Notes: a model not told the origin generated them from the letters alone. Counted from the first letter of the stretch, positions 1-10,446 are shown. The stretch: DNA of 64,000 bases from Bacteroidota bacterium (GCA_016868585.1 VGGR01000003.1:62001-126000), one strand, 5' to 3'. Translations and numbers: made by a program.

Positions 1-1260
1 ACCACAATTCTCTTGCGTGTATTCCTCACCAAAGTAGCTCATCAATACTTTTCGACGACAAACCCCTGTTTCGGCAAAAGCCACTGTTTCCTGAATCAAT
101 TGTGCGCCAACCTCACGCTCACTCAAAGGCTTATCTCGCATCAGGTGTTCGAGTTTTGAAACATCTTTATGAGAGTAGTATAAAATACAACGTCCTTCTA
201 ATCCATCGCGCCCTGCCCTTCCGGTTTCCTGATAATAATTTTCAATACTTTTCGGGATATTGTAGTGAATCACGAAGCGAATATCCGGTTTGTCAATGCC
301 CATCCCAAAAGCAATAGTGGCGCAGATCACTTGCATCTCTTCGCCTAAAAATTGATCCTGTCTTTCCGTACGCACTTTGCCATCCATCCCGGCATGATAG
401 GCAACTGCTTTGATTCCATTGGCCATCAATACATCCGCCAGTTCTTCCGTGGTTTTTCTATTGAGCGTGTAAATAATACCGCTCTTGCCCTTCATGGTTT
501 TGATAAAACGAACAATGCTCTCGTCGGTTTGCGCTTTTTTTACTTTGGGCAATACCTCATAATAAAGATTAGGACGATTGAAAGAGGAAATAAAAATATG
601 GGGATCTCTTAAATCCAGATTTTTGACTATATCGCTTTGGACTTTTGGTGTGGCCGTTGCCGTCAATGCCATCACCGGCGCGTTGGCATTGATCAGCGTC
701 ATCATTTCTCTTAAGCGTCGGTATTCTGGTCGGAAATCGTGTCCCCACTCCGAAATACAATGTGCTTCATCTACTGCAAAAAAAGAAATAGACAGTGCGG
801 AGAAAAAGTCAATATTCTCTTGCTTAGCCAACGTTTCGGGGGCTACGTAAAGCATTTTTGTAGTGCCGCTTAACAGATCATCTTGTACGGCGCGTATTTC
901 TTTTTTGGATAGTGTGGAATTTAAAAAGTGTGCAACCTGATCGTGGCTACTAAATCCGCGAACTAAATCCACTTGATTTTTCATGAGCGCAATCAGTGGC
1001 GAAACAAAAATAGCAACGCCCTCGCTAATCAAGGCGGGCAACTGATAGCACAAACTTTTGCCACCGCCAGTGGGCATAATCACAAAAGTGTCGTGTCCGG
1101 CTAATAAACTTTCTACCGCCTTTTCCTGTGCGCCCTTGAATTTTTTGAAACCAAAGTATTGTTGTAAAGCCTCGTGAAGGCCTTTTATAGGAGCTGTACT
1201 GGCCGCTTTTTTCTTTCCGGGTGATTTTTTTACAAGGTTTTTTTTGGTAAGCTTGCTCAT
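1..1260 (-). CDS. recQ: ATP-dependent DNA helicase RecQ (3' end cut off by window edge)
   Basis: Reverse-strand reading from ATG at 1260: MSKLTKKNLVKKSPGKKK...FVIMPTGGGKSLCYQLPAL...FAVDEAHCISEWGHDFRPEY...VICATIAFGMGIDKPDIRFVIHYNIPKSIENYYQETGRAGRDG; RecQ helicase motifs. Open to base 1. Confidence 0.95.
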   Translation of the reverse strand, partial: MSKLTKKNLVKKSPGKKKAASTAPIKGLHEALQQYFGFKKFKGAQEKAVESLLAGHDTFVIMPTGGGKSLCYQLPALISEGVAIFVSPLIALMKNQVDLVRGFSSHDQVAHFLNSTLSKKEIRAVQDDLLSGTTKMLYVAPETLAKQENIDFFSALSISFFAVDEAHCISEWGHDFRPEYRRLREMMTLINANAPVMALTATATPKVQSDIVKNLDLRDPHIFISSFNRPNLYYEVLPKVKKAQTDESIVRFIKTMKGKSGIIYTLNRKTTEELADVLMANGIKAVAYHAGMDGKVRTERQDQFLGEEMQVICATIAFGMGIDKPDIRFVIHYNIPKSIENYYQETGRAGRDGLEGRCILYYSHKDVSKLEHLMRDKPLSEREVGAQLIQETVAFAETGVCRRKVLMSYFGEEYTQENCG

Positions 1261-1447
1261 GAATCCTTTAAGATACTCTTTTTATTTGGTAGGTCATTTT
1301 TAAACCACACTTTCTAAAGAATTGATTATTAAATAGTTGATTAGTCTTTTTTCAAAAATGAACAAAACTGGCAGAGAAACGAATATACTTAGTATAACCC
1401 TCCAATGAAAGTGGTGTTTAGTTAAAATTCCACATTTGTAAACAGGG

Positions 1448-1477
1448 TTGATTTATACCTAAATGGGGTTAATTTTG
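1448..1477 (+). promoter_or_regulatory. Bacteroidota-type promoter for kdsD: TTG(1448-1450)-N19-TAATTTTG(1470-1477)
   Basis: Matches the Bacteroidota -33 TTG / -7 TAnnTTTG consensus; lies within the ORF-track extension, so the downstream ATG at 1529 is the likelier start. Confidence 0.5.
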
Positions 1478-1528
1478 TCTCCCGTTCGAGGGAAACAAAA
1501 GAATGTGAAACGGACTGATCCTCTGCCT

Positions 1529-2491
1529 ATGAAGGAATTGATTCGGCAAACCGCCCTACGAACCCTTGACCTAGAGGCCCAATCTATTCAAGGGCTACGT
1601 TCCTCTATAAATGATCAGTTTGTCAAAGCTGTTGAAGCAATTGCAACCACTAAGGGTCGTATAGTAATCAGCGGGATTGGAAAAAGTGCAGTGATTGCTC
1701 AAAAAATTGTTGCCACATTTAACTCCACCGGTACGCCTTCCTTATTCATGCATGCTGCAGATGCTATTCATGGGGATTTAGGGATGATCCAGCAGAATGA
1801 TGTGGTGATTATTATCAGTAAGAGTGGCGAGAGTCCTGAAATTAGAGCGTTGGTACAATTGATTCGCAATTTTGGCAACACCATTATTGCCATGGTGGGT
1901 AATATTCATTCTTCATTGGCGCTACAAGCTTCTTTGATTTTGGATACAACAGTACAACAGGAAGCTTGTCCAAACAATCTGGCTCCCACCAGCAGTACTA
2001 CGGCTCAATTAGTTATGGGTGATGCGTTGGCGATCTGTTTAATGGAGTTAAAAGGATTTCGTTCCGAGGATTTTGCAAAGTTTCATCCGGGAGGTGCGTT
2101 GGGTAAAAAATTATACCTGCGTGTACAAGACTTGGGTGTGCAAAACGAAAAACCTGCTGTAAAAATAAATCAGCCCCTGCGAGAAGTGATTGTAACTATG
2201 ACAGCAGGACGCTTGGGCGTTACGGCAGTATTGAACGAGGCAGATAAATTAGTAGGTATCATTACCGATGGGGATTTACGTCGCTTACTGGATCAGGGTA
2301 AATCAATCGATGGATTAACAGCAGCGGATGTGATGACTAGAAATCCCATTACCATTACTCCTGACGAGTTAGCCGTATCCGCATTAGATTTGCTTCGGAA
2401 AAAGAAGATCACTCAAATTGCCATTGCAGAAAATCAACAATACCTGGGCATTGTTCATATTCATGATCTTTTACGCGAGGGCTTGTTATAA
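1529..2491 (+). CDS. kdsD: KpsF/GutQ-family arabinose-5-phosphate isomerase (SIS domain + two CBS domains)
   Basis: ORF 1463..2491; SIS motif GRIVISGIGKSAVIAQKIVATFNSTGTPSLFMHAADAIHGDLGM, FHPGGALGKKL, CBS GIITDGDLRRLLDQG. ATG at 1529 (MKELIRQ) preferred because a -7 box precedes it. Confidence 0.93.
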   Translation: MKELIRQTALRTLDLEAQSIQGLRSSINDQFVKAVEAIATTKGRIVISGIGKSAVIAQKIVATFNSTGTPSLFMHAADAIHGDLGMIQQNDVVIIISKSGESPEIRALVQLIRNFGNTIIAMVGNIHSSLALQASLILDTTVQQEACPNNLAPTSSTTAQLVMGDALAICLMELKGFRSEDFAKFHPGGALGKKLYLRVQDLGVQNEKPAVKINQPLREVIVTMTAGRLGVTAVLNEADKLVGIITDGDLRRLLDQGKSIDGLTAADVMTRNPITITPDELAVSALDLLRKKKITQIAIAENQQYLGIVHIHDLLREGLL

Positions 2492-2499
2492 AATATCCT

Positions 2500-3582
2500 A
2501 TGAAAAACAATCAGTATGTGGCCATTATGGCCGGTGGAATTGGAAGCCGGTTTTGGCCCATGGGCAGAACCCGTTATCCCAAGCAGTTTCTGGATATTTT
2601 GGGAATGGGACGAACGTTGATTCAACAGAGTTATGATCGGTATAGTAAGGTAGTACCTCCCGCTAATGTATATGTGGTTACCTCACATGAATATGTGGAT
2701 ATTGTAAAGGCTCAACTTCCTGAATTACCTATCTCAAATATTCTTGCAGAGCCCTGCCGAAAAAATACAGCAGCTTGTATTGCTTACATTGCTTTTCATT
2801 TACAGGCTAAGGACCCGGCTGCGGTGATGATTGCCGCTCCTGCCGATCATTTGGTAAAAGAAACGAAACAATTTGTACAAACAGCTTCCAAGGCGCTTGA
2901 TTTTGTGGAGAATGTCAATTCACTATTGACCATTGGTATCAAGCCAACGCATCCCAATACAGGGTATGGCTACATCCAACATGACTTGATGCCAGCCGCT
3001 CCTGATGTGTTTAAAGTGAAAACCTTTACAGAGAAACCCAGCGAGGAAATTGCAAAAGCTTTTATTGCCAGTGGAGATTTTTTATGGAATGCCGGCATTT
3101 TTATCTGGCAAGTGAGCGCCATTCTTGCTGCCTTTGAATCTTATTTGTCTGAGGTGTATGAGGTGTTTGCTGCAGAGAAAGAACTTTTCAATACGGCCTC
3201 AGAACGTGAAGCAGTTGAACGTATTTATCCGCAGTGTACCAATGTATCTGTGGACTTTGGGGTTATGGAAAAAGCTTCTAATGTATTTGTGATTCCCGCC
3301 AGTTTTGGGTGGAGTGATTTAGGAACTTGGAATAACGCTTGGGACAATATGGAAAAAGATTATTTCGGGAATACGGTGGTTGGGAAAAATGTGATGGTAG
3401 TGGATGCCAACGATTGCATGGTTCATGCGCCTGATAAAAAATTAGTATTGCTCCAAGGTTTACGCGATTATATTATTGTTGACACGGAGGATGCGTTATT
3501 GATTTGTAAGAAAGATAAGGAACAGCAGATCAAAGAATATGTAGCTGAAGTAAAACGAAACAGGGGCGAACATTATTTATAA
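2500..3582 (+). CDS. manC: Mannose-1-phosphate guanylyltransferase
   Basis: MAGGIGSRFWPMGRTRYPKQFLDILG, NTGYGYI, FTEKPS, FLWNAGIFIW, ASFGWSDLGTW motifs. Confidence 0.93.
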   Translation: MKNNQYVAIMAGGIGSRFWPMGRTRYPKQFLDILGMGRTLIQQSYDRYSKVVPPANVYVVTSHEYVDIVKAQLPELPISNILAEPCRKNTAACIAYIAFHLQAKDPAAVMIAAPADHLVKETKQFVQTASKALDFVENVNSLLTIGIKPTHPNTGYGYIQHDLMPAAPDVFKVKTFTEKPSEEIAKAFIASGDFLWNAGIFIWQVSAILAAFESYLSEVYEVFAAEKELFNTASEREAVERIYPQCTNVSVDFGVMEKASNVFVIPASFGWSDLGTWNNAWDNMEKDYFGNTVVGKNVMVVDANDCMVHAPDKKLVLLQGLRDYIIVDTEDALLICKKDKEQQIKEYVAEVKRNRGEHYL

Positions 3583-3589
3583 TTATACC

Positions 3590-4732
3590 TTGACAGTTGC
3601 ATCCAAACTTCCTGCGGTAGGTACCACCATCTTTGCTACGATGAGCGCTTTAGCGGCCCAACACAAGGCCGTCAATCTGGGACAAGGTTTCCCGGATTTT
3701 CCTATGGACGCAGCGTTGATTGAGTTGGTCACAAAGGCCATGCGGGATAATCATAATCAATATGCTCCTATGCCTGGCTGGATGCCTTTGCGAGAAGCGA
3801 TTGCTGAAAAAATTCAATTCTTGTATGGTACAACCGTGGATCCTGATGCCTCCATTACAATTACTCCAGGGGGAACGTATGCCATTTATTCAGCGCTAAC
3901 AGCTGTCTTGCACCCAGGTGATGAAGTAATTTTATTTGAGCCTGCGTATGATAGTTATATTCCTAATATCGAAGTGAACGGAGCCGTTGCGGTTCGTTTA
4001 CCACTAGTATATCGGGATTATCGAATTGATTGGGAGGCAGTGCGTGCAGCCATTACCCCACGCACCAAAGCAATTATTATAAACTCCCCGCATAACCCCA
4101 CCGGAACGGTGTTGAGTTTCACTGATATCGACGAATTAAGAAAGATCGTTGCCAATACCTCGATTTTAATACTTAGCGATGAAGTGTACGAACATTTGAT
4201 CTTTGATGATATTCCACATCAAAGCATTTTACGTTACCCTGATCTAGCTGAACGTTCTTTTGTTTGTTTCTCTTTTGGTAAGGTGTATAATTGTACGGGA
4301 TGGAAACTAGGCTATTGTGTGGCACCTTCATCGCTGATGAAAGAATTTAGAAAAATTCATCAGTTTAATGCCTTCAGCTGTTTTACCCCCACACAAATTG
4401 CGTTAGCTGAATTTATAAAAAACAAAGAGGCTTATTTGAGTTTGGGGGTATTTATGCAGGAGCGCAGAGACTTTTTTGTACAATTAATGCAGTCCACGCG
4501 TTTTGAGCTCCTGTCTAGCCATGGCAGTTATTTTATCTGTGGCAGATATAATCAAATTAGCGACGAGGGAGATTTAGCTTTTGCCACGCGACTCACCAAA
4601 GAGGCAGGCGTAGCCACCATCCCTGTATCAGCTTTTTACGCAGACGGAAAAGATGATCACGTGATCCGGTTTTGTTTTGCGAAGAAAAAAGAAACGCTCG
4701 AACTGGCGGTGGAAAGACTCTTGCACTGTTAG
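3590..4732 (+). CDS. Methionine/kynurenine-type aminotransferase (class I/II PLP)
   Basis: TTG start; SKLPAVGTTIFATMSALAAQHKAVNLGQGFPDF, INSPHNPTGTV, SFGKVYNCTGWKLGY. Confidence 0.9.
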   Translation: MTVASKLPAVGTTIFATMSALAAQHKAVNLGQGFPDFPMDAALIELVTKAMRDNHNQYAPMPGWMPLREAIAEKIQFLYGTTVDPDASITITPGGTYAIYSALTAVLHPGDEVILFEPAYDSYIPNIEVNGAVAVRLPLVYRDYRIDWEAVRAAITPRTKAIIINSPHNPTGTVLSFTDIDELRKIVANTSILILSDEVYEHLIFDDIPHQSILRYPDLAERSFVCFSFGKVYNCTGWKLGYCVAPSSLMKEFRKIHQFNAFSCFTPTQIALAEFIKNKEAYLSLGVFMQERRDFFVQLMQSTRFELLSSHGSYFICGRYNQISDEGDLAFATRLTKEAGVATIPVSAFYADGKDDHVIRFCFAKKKETLELAVERLLHC

Positions 4733-5853
4733 TAATTGATCACCTGCTCTTCAATGGTAACAGGAATTTCTCTCCATTCATATTCCTGATTACGAAGTTG
4801 AGGTTCAAAACCTGCTTCCTGAATTGCTTCTTGAATTGTTTTGTAGGTAAATCGATGCGGCGCTCCTGCTGCACTTACTACATTTTCCTCAATCATAATT
4901 GATCCGTAATCATTGGCCCCCGCATGTAAGCAAACGCCTGCGGTTTCTTTACCAACCGTCAGCCAACTGGCCTGAATATTTTTAACATTGGGGAGCATAA
5001 TTCGACTAATGGCGATCATTCGAATATATTCTTCCTTGGTAGTTAAATTTTGTACACCCCGTATCTCAGCCAATAATGTGTCTACATCCTGAAAGGTCCA
5101 GGGAATGAATGCTAAAAATCCTTTTGCAGCTTCGGGTTTACGCGCCTGAACCTCACGAATTTTTATCAGGTGCTCAAATCGTTCTTCCAGTGTTTCTACA
5201 TGGCCAAACATCATGGTGGCAGAAGTAGTAATGTTAAGTTTATGTGCTTCGTGTATTATATCCAGCCATTCTTGTGCCCCACATTTTCCATTTGAAACTA
5301 AACGTCTAACGCGATCAACCAAAATTTCTGCACCGGCACCCGGCAAAGAATCCAATCCTGCTTCTTGTAGCGTTTTCAGGACTTGGTGATATGAGCTTTT
5401 TTCAAGTTTGGTAATATGTGCAATCTCCGGAGGTCCCAGTGCGTGAAGTCGTATATCAGGAAATTCTGCCTTAATAGCTTTAAAAGTGTCTACATAAAAT
5501 TGTAACCCCAATTTTGGATGATGCCCGCCTTGTAAGAGTAATTGATCACCTCCGAAACGAATGGTCTCTTTGATTTTTTTCCGATAAGTGTCCATATCGG
5601 TGATATAGGATTCCGGATGACCAGGAATACGAAAGAAATTACAAAACTTGCAATTAGCGATACAAACATTAGTGGTGTTTACATTGCGATCGATCTGCCA
5701 GGTTACTTTCCCATGCGGAACCTGAATTTTTCTGAGTCCATCAGCCACATACATCAAATCTGCTAATGGCGCTTGTTTGAATAAGTATAAACCTTCTTCC
5801 TGGCTCAGGGATTCAAATTGCAGGGCTCGGTGTAGTAGCTGATCTGTTAACAT
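4729..5853 (-). CDS. mqnC: Cyclic dehypoxanthine futalosine synthase (radical SAM, menaquinone via futalosine)
   Basis: NVNTTNVCIANCKFCNFFR radical SAM CxxxCxxC, GGDQLLLQGGHHP, LPGAGAEILVDRVR, FIPWTFQ; MqnC-like rather than MqnE-like. Confidence 0.88.
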   Translation of the reverse strand: MLTDQLLHRALQFESLSQEEGLYLFKQAPLADLMYVADGLRKIQVPHGKVTWQIDRNVNTTNVCIANCKFCNFFRIPGHPESYITDMDTYRKKIKETIRFGGDQLLLQGGHHPKLGLQFYVDTFKAIKAEFPDIRLHALGPPEIAHITKLEKSSYHQVLKTLQEAGLDSLPGAGAEILVDRVRRLVSNGKCGAQEWLDIIHEAHKLNITTSATMMFGHVETLEERFEHLIKIREVQARKPEAAKGFLAFIPWTFQDVDTLLAEIRGVQNLTTKEEYIRMIAISRIMLPNVKNIQASWLTVGKETAGVCLHAGANDYGSIMIEENVVSAAGAPHRFTYKTIQEAIQEAGFEPQLRNQEYEWREIPVTIEEQVINY

Positions 5854-5914
5854 GGTCGCAAAATTACATCTCTTCCTTCAAGAAAACCTGTTGAACAGTT
5901 AACTTTGCCCCTTC

Positions 5915-7159
5915 ATGATAACATTTGATCGATTTACCCTTTCCAACGGGCTACGTGTGTTGGTGCACACGGATATTTCCACCCCTATGGCAGTTGTCAA
6001 TGTCCTGTATGATGTGGGGGCTCGTGACGAAGATCCTGATCAAACAGGCTTCGCTCATTTATTCGAGCATCTAATGTTTGGGGGTTCTCTTCACATTCCT
6101 GAGTTTGACCAACCATTACAACTGGCGGGTGGTGAAAACAACGCATACACCACCAATGATTTCACTAATTATTATATACAACTCCCTGCTGACAACCTGG
6201 AAACTGCATTTTGGTTGGAAAGTGATCGGATGCTTTCGCTGGCATTCAGTCAAAAAAGTTTGGAAATACAACAAAAAGTGGTTTGTGAAGAATTTAAAGA
6301 ACACTATTTAAATAAACCTTACGGTGATGTGTGGAGTCATATGCGCAGCTTGGCCTATCAAGTTCATCCGTATCGTTGGATGACCATTGGCCGGGAACTG
6401 GCACATATTGAACAAGCCCGTTTGCACCAAGTCAAAGATTTTTTCTTTAAGCACTACACTCCTTGCAATGTTATTCTGGTGGTGGCAGGTAATGTACATG
6501 GTGTGCAGGTGCGTGCACTTGCAGAAAAATGGTTTGGTCCCATTTCTTCAGGGATCCGCTACCAGCGTCAATTACCTGTTGAACCTATACAAACAGCCCC
6601 TCGTTATAAAATAATTCAGGCGCCCGTTCCGCTGGATCATCTTTGCAAAACATGGCATATGACGGACCGGCTAGGCCCTTCTTACCACGCCACTGATCTA
6701 TTAACTGATATGCTGGGAGGCAGTGCTTCCTCACGGTTACACCAGCAATTGGTCAAGGAGCAAAAATTATTTGTGCATATTGACTGTTATCACTTCGGAA
6801 GTAGCGATCCGGGGCTGGTTACCATTGAAGGAAAGCTGGTGGAAGGCGTGAGTATGGAAAAAGCAGAGCAGGCCCTGAATGAGCAGTTAAATGCCTTCAA
6901 AAGACAACAACCTTCGGCGCAGGAATTGGAGAAAGTAAAAAATAAAACGGAGAGTGCCATTGCGTTTGAAGATATGAGCGTAATGAGTCGCGCAAGCAGC
7001 TTGGCTTATTATGAGTTACTTGGCGATGCGGCCTGGATGAATCAGGAACTCAGCAAATACGCAGCCGTTACTACTGCACAAGTGGCCACTGTATCCAATG
7101 AGTTGTTCCGCTCTGAGAATGAAAACACGCTTTATTATTACGCAAACCCATCCGCATGA
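5915..7159 (+). CDS. M16 family metallopeptidase, catalytic-type subunit
   Basis: HLFEHLMFGG (HxxEH zinc motif); M16 domain architecture. Confidence 0.92.
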   Translation: MITFDRFTLSNGLRVLVHTDISTPMAVVNVLYDVGARDEDPDQTGFAHLFEHLMFGGSLHIPEFDQPLQLAGGENNAYTTNDFTNYYIQLPADNLETAFWLESDRMLSLAFSQKSLEIQQKVVCEEFKEHYLNKPYGDVWSHMRSLAYQVHPYRWMTIGRELAHIEQARLHQVKDFFFKHYTPCNVILVVAGNVHGVQVRALAEKWFGPISSGIRYQRQLPVEPIQTAPRYKIIQAPVPLDHLCKTWHMTDRLGPSYHATDLLTDMLGGSASSRLHQQLVKEQKLFVHIDCYHFGSSDPGLVTIEGKLVEGVSMEKAEQALNEQLNAFKRQQPSAQELEKVKNKTESAIAFEDMSVMSRASSLAYYELLGDAAWMNQELSKYAAVTTAQVATVSNELFRSENENTLYYYANPSA

Positions 7160-8430
7160 TCGATCGTCAAAAAATGCCACCGATAGTTGATGCGGTAGAT
7201 TACCAGCTGGAGCTAAAGCCCTATGCGCATCACCAATTAGCTAATGGGGTGGATGTATATATGATTGATGCGGGTGCCGAAGAGGTTTTACAAATGGAAT
7301 GGCTCTATAAAGCCGGCAATTGTTATGAGTCACAAAATCTGATTGCTGCTACTACCAATTATTTATTGCGAGCAGGAACCACCCAACACACCGCCTACGA
7401 TCTTGATGAGCAGATTGATTATGTCGGTGCATATGTTAATCGTGGTTGCTATAATCAACAGGCAGGACTCACACTGCATTGCTTGAATAAACATATTGAT
7501 GTGCTGCTACCCTTGATCAGGGAAGTGCTTACTGATTCAATATTTCCTGCGCATGAATTATTGCTGTATCAACAAAACATGAAGCAGCGTTTGTCTGTAA
7601 ATCTGCGTAAGTCAGATTATGTAGCAGGCCGCTTGATTGATGCTTATTTGTTTGGGGAGGATCACCCTTATGGCAGGTACAGCTCTCCTGCCTCTTTTGA
7701 TTTGCTCACACGGGAAGCGATACTTGCATTTTATGACCGGTATTATTTGCACGGGCATTTTCAACTTTTTGTAGCCGGAAAAATACCCGCAGATTTATTG
7801 AAAAAGCTAAATCGATATTTTGGAGATCTTCCTATCCACAAAACGGATTTACCTATTCACACAATATGTCCTTCTGTTCAAAAAAAATTCAACATCCAAA
7901 ATGACCCGGCAGGTGTCCAGGGGGCTATTCGTATAGCAAGACCCTTTCCCGGCAGACACCATCCTGATTTTTTACCGGCACTTGTATTGAATACAGTGTT
8001 TGGCGGATTTTTTGGTTCAAGACTCATGAATAATATTCGGGAAGAGAAAGGATATACCTATGGCATCCACAGCCATTTACTCAATCTTCAGCAGACGTCT
8101 GCCTGGATGATCAGTACCGAAGCAGGGAAAGAAGTTTGTGAGGCTACCATAAAGGAGGTTTATGCAGAAATGAATCGAATTTGCAACGAACCGATATCGG
8201 AAGAAGAGTTGAATTTGGTACGCAATTATATGATGGGAGGACTTTTGGGAGACCTGGATGGGCCGTTTCAACTGATTGCCCGATGGAAAAACCTTATCTT
8301 AAATGATTTACCCCCTGCTCATTTTTATCGAACTATTGATACCATTCGTACTGTGAAGGCACGCCAATTACAAGAATTGGCGCAACGGTATTTAAACCCG
8401 TCTGACTTTTATGAGTTAGTGGTTGTCTGA
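7156..8430 (+). CDS. M16 family peptidase-like protein lacking HxxEH (partner subunit)
   Basis: M16 fold sequence with IREEKGYTYGI (R/Y-type motif) and no HxxEH; ATGA overlap with the upstream M16 gene. Confidence 0.9.
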   Translation: MIDRQKMPPIVDAVDYQLELKPYAHHQLANGVDVYMIDAGAEEVLQMEWLYKAGNCYESQNLIAATTNYLLRAGTTQHTAYDLDEQIDYVGAYVNRGCYNQQAGLTLHCLNKHIDVLLPLIREVLTDSIFPAHELLLYQQNMKQRLSVNLRKSDYVAGRLIDAYLFGEDHPYGRYSSPASFDLLTREAILAFYDRYYLHGHFQLFVAGKIPADLLKKLNRYFGDLPIHKTDLPIHTICPSVQKKFNIQNDPAGVQGAIRIARPFPGRHHPDFLPALVLNTVFGGFFGSRLMNNIREEKGYTYGIHSHLLNLQQTSAWMISTEAGKEVCEATIKEVYAEMNRICNEPISEEELNLVRNYMMGGLLGDLDGPFQLIARWKNLILNDLPPAHFYRTIDTIRTVKARQLQELAQRYLNPSDFYELVVV

Positions 8431-8463
8431 TGTCGGTTAGATTTATTTTCTGAAATTTGTGCC

Positions 8464-10446
8464 ATGACCTTTGAGCGAAAGGATTTATCAAACAATCAAT
8501 TACTTGCGTTTTACAAGCATTTGTTATGGCCTCGCATGATCGAGGATAAAATGTTGGTGTTATTAAGGCAAGGAAAAATTTCTAAATGGTTTAGTGGAAT
8601 TGGTCAGGAAGCAATTGCCGTTGGTGCAACCCTGGCACTTGAACCTGATGAATGGATCATGCCCTTGCATCGTAACCTGGGAGTTTTCACCACACGTCAA
8701 ATGCCGCTGCACCAATTATTCCTGCAATGGCAGGGAACTCAACAAGGGTATAGCAAAGCCAGAGAGCGCAGCTTTCATTTTGGAAGCAAGGAGCACCACA
8801 TCTGTGGAATGATTTCACACCTGGGCCCTCAATTGGCAATAGCCGATGGAGCAGCGTTGGCCTATAAATTAGCGCAAAAAAATAAGGTTTCACTTGCCTT
8901 TACGGGCGATGGGGGTACCAGTGAAGGAGATTTTCATGAAGCGTTGAATGTAGCAGCGGTATGGGGGCTGCCTGTTATTTTTATTATTGAAAACAATGGG
9001 TACGGATTAAGCACGCCGGTGCAAGATCAATATCGATGTGAACGACTGGTAGATAAAGCGGCAGGTTATGGAATAGAGGGGGTTTGTATTGATGGGAATA
9101 ATATTTTAACCGTATACGATACTATCAAAGGGGTTCGAGATTATTGTGTTGAACATCAAAAACCCTACCTCATCGAGTGTATGACGTTTCGGATGCGTGG
9201 ACATGAGGAGGCCAGTGGAACAAAATATGTGCCAGCTGAATTGTTTACTACCTGGGAACAAAAAGATCCCATAAAAAATTACGAACGCTATTTAATTGAA
9301 CAAAGTGTATTGACCCCTTTTGATGTGGCGGACATCAGGAATGAATTCAAACAAAAAATTGAAGCTGAACTTGCCCTTGGCTTAGCACCTGCTCCTGTTG
9401 TTGCAGTGCCTGAAAATGAATTGAATGATGTGTACGCCCCTCGCCTGGAACCCTTGGCGGTTTTAACCGCTGATGATAATGGCAGGGAATTACGCTTTGT
9501 AGATGCAATTAGTGAAGGGTTGCGGCAACAGTTGGAAAAAGATCCCCGACTTATTTTAATGGGGCAGGACATTGCCGCGTATGGAGGCGCTTTTAAAATT
9601 ACCGAAGGATTTGTACAGCAATTTGGCGAGCAACGCATAAGAAACACACCGCTTTGTGAAAGCGCTATTCTCGGCACCGCATTAGGTCTCTCCCTGGAAG
9701 GATATCCATCCATGGTAGAAATGCAGTTTGCGGATTTTGTATCGGTTGGGCTAAATCAGATCGTAAATAACCTGGCTAAAATTCATTATCGGTGGGGTCA
9801 AAATGCCAATGTTGTTGTTCGGATGCCTACGGGAGCTGGAGTAGGTGCGGGACCCTTTCATTCACAGAGCAATGAAGCGTGGTTTACTCATACACCCGGA
9901 TTAAAAGTGGTGTATCCTTCCACCCCATTGGATGCAAAAGGTTTATTGATTGCTTCGCTGAACGATCCTAATCCGGTTTTATTCTTTGAGCATAAAGCGC
10001 TCTATCGTTCAATAACAGGGCTGGTGCCTGAAACATATTATGAAATTGAAATTGGTAAGGCCAAGCAAGTTTCAAGCGGCGAAGAGATCCTTATTATTAC
10101 CTATGGTAGTGGGGTGCGATGGGCCATTGAATATGCAGCCGCTCATCCGGACTACTCTATCGGAATTCTTGATTTGCGAACACTTTTACCACTTGATACA
10201 AGTGCAATTAAAAAAGCTTTACGTGAAACCGGTAGGGTATTAGTATTACACGAGGATACCCTCACCGGTGGTTACGGAGGAGAAATTGCCGCTTGGATCG
10301 GGGAACATTGCTTTGAATGGTTGGATGCGCCGGTGATGCGTTGCGCTTCATTGGACACACCGGTTCCCTTTAGTACAGTTTTGGAAAAACAATTTTTAGC
10401 AACGGCAAGACTGGATGCCTCTATTCAAAAATTACGGGCTTATTGA
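8464..10446 (+). CDS. Thiamine-dependent 2-oxoacid dehydrogenase E1, alpha and beta subunits fused
   Basis: N-half GDGGTSEGDFHEALNVAAVWGLPVIFIIENNGYGLSTP (TPP motif, E1 alpha); C-half ILMGQDIAAYGGAFKITEGF...RIRNTPLCESAILGTALGL...VVYPSTPLDAKGLL (E1 beta). Confidence 0.92.
   Translation: MTFERKDLSNNQLLAFYKHLLWPRMIEDKMLVLLRQGKISKWFSGIGQEAIAVGATLALEPDEWIMPLHRNLGVFTTRQMPLHQLFLQWQGTQQGYSKARERSFHFGSKEHHICGMISHLGPQLAIADGAALAYKLAQKNKVSLAFTGDGGTSEGDFHEALNVAAVWGLPVIFIIENNGYGLSTPVQDQYRCERLVDKAAGYGIEGVCIDGNNILTVYDTIKGVRDYCVEHQKPYLIECMTFRMRGHEEASGTKYVPAELFTTWEQKDPIKNYERYLIEQSVLTPFDVADIRNEFKQKIEAELALGLAPAPVVAVPENELNDVYAPRLEPLAVLTADDNGRELRFVDAISEGLRQQLEKDPRLILMGQDIAAYGGAFKITEGFVQQFGEQRIRNTPLCESAILGTALGLSLEGYPSMVEMQFADFVSVGLNQIVNNLAKIHYRWGQNANVVVRMPTGAGVGAGPFHSQSNEAWFTHTPGLKVVYPSTPLDAKGLLIASLNDPNPVLFFEHKALYRSITGLVPETYYEIEIGKAKQVSSGEEILIITYGSGVRWAIEYAAAHPDYSIGILDLRTLLPLDTSAIKKALRETGRVLVLHEDTLTGGYGGEIAAWIGEHCFEWLDAPVMRCASLDTPVPFSTVLEKQFLATARLDASIQKLRAY

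Noticed and set aside
9288-9713. 141-aa minus-strand ORF antisense to the E1 fusion
   Set aside because: Shadow ORF; the sense frame contains conserved E1 motifs.
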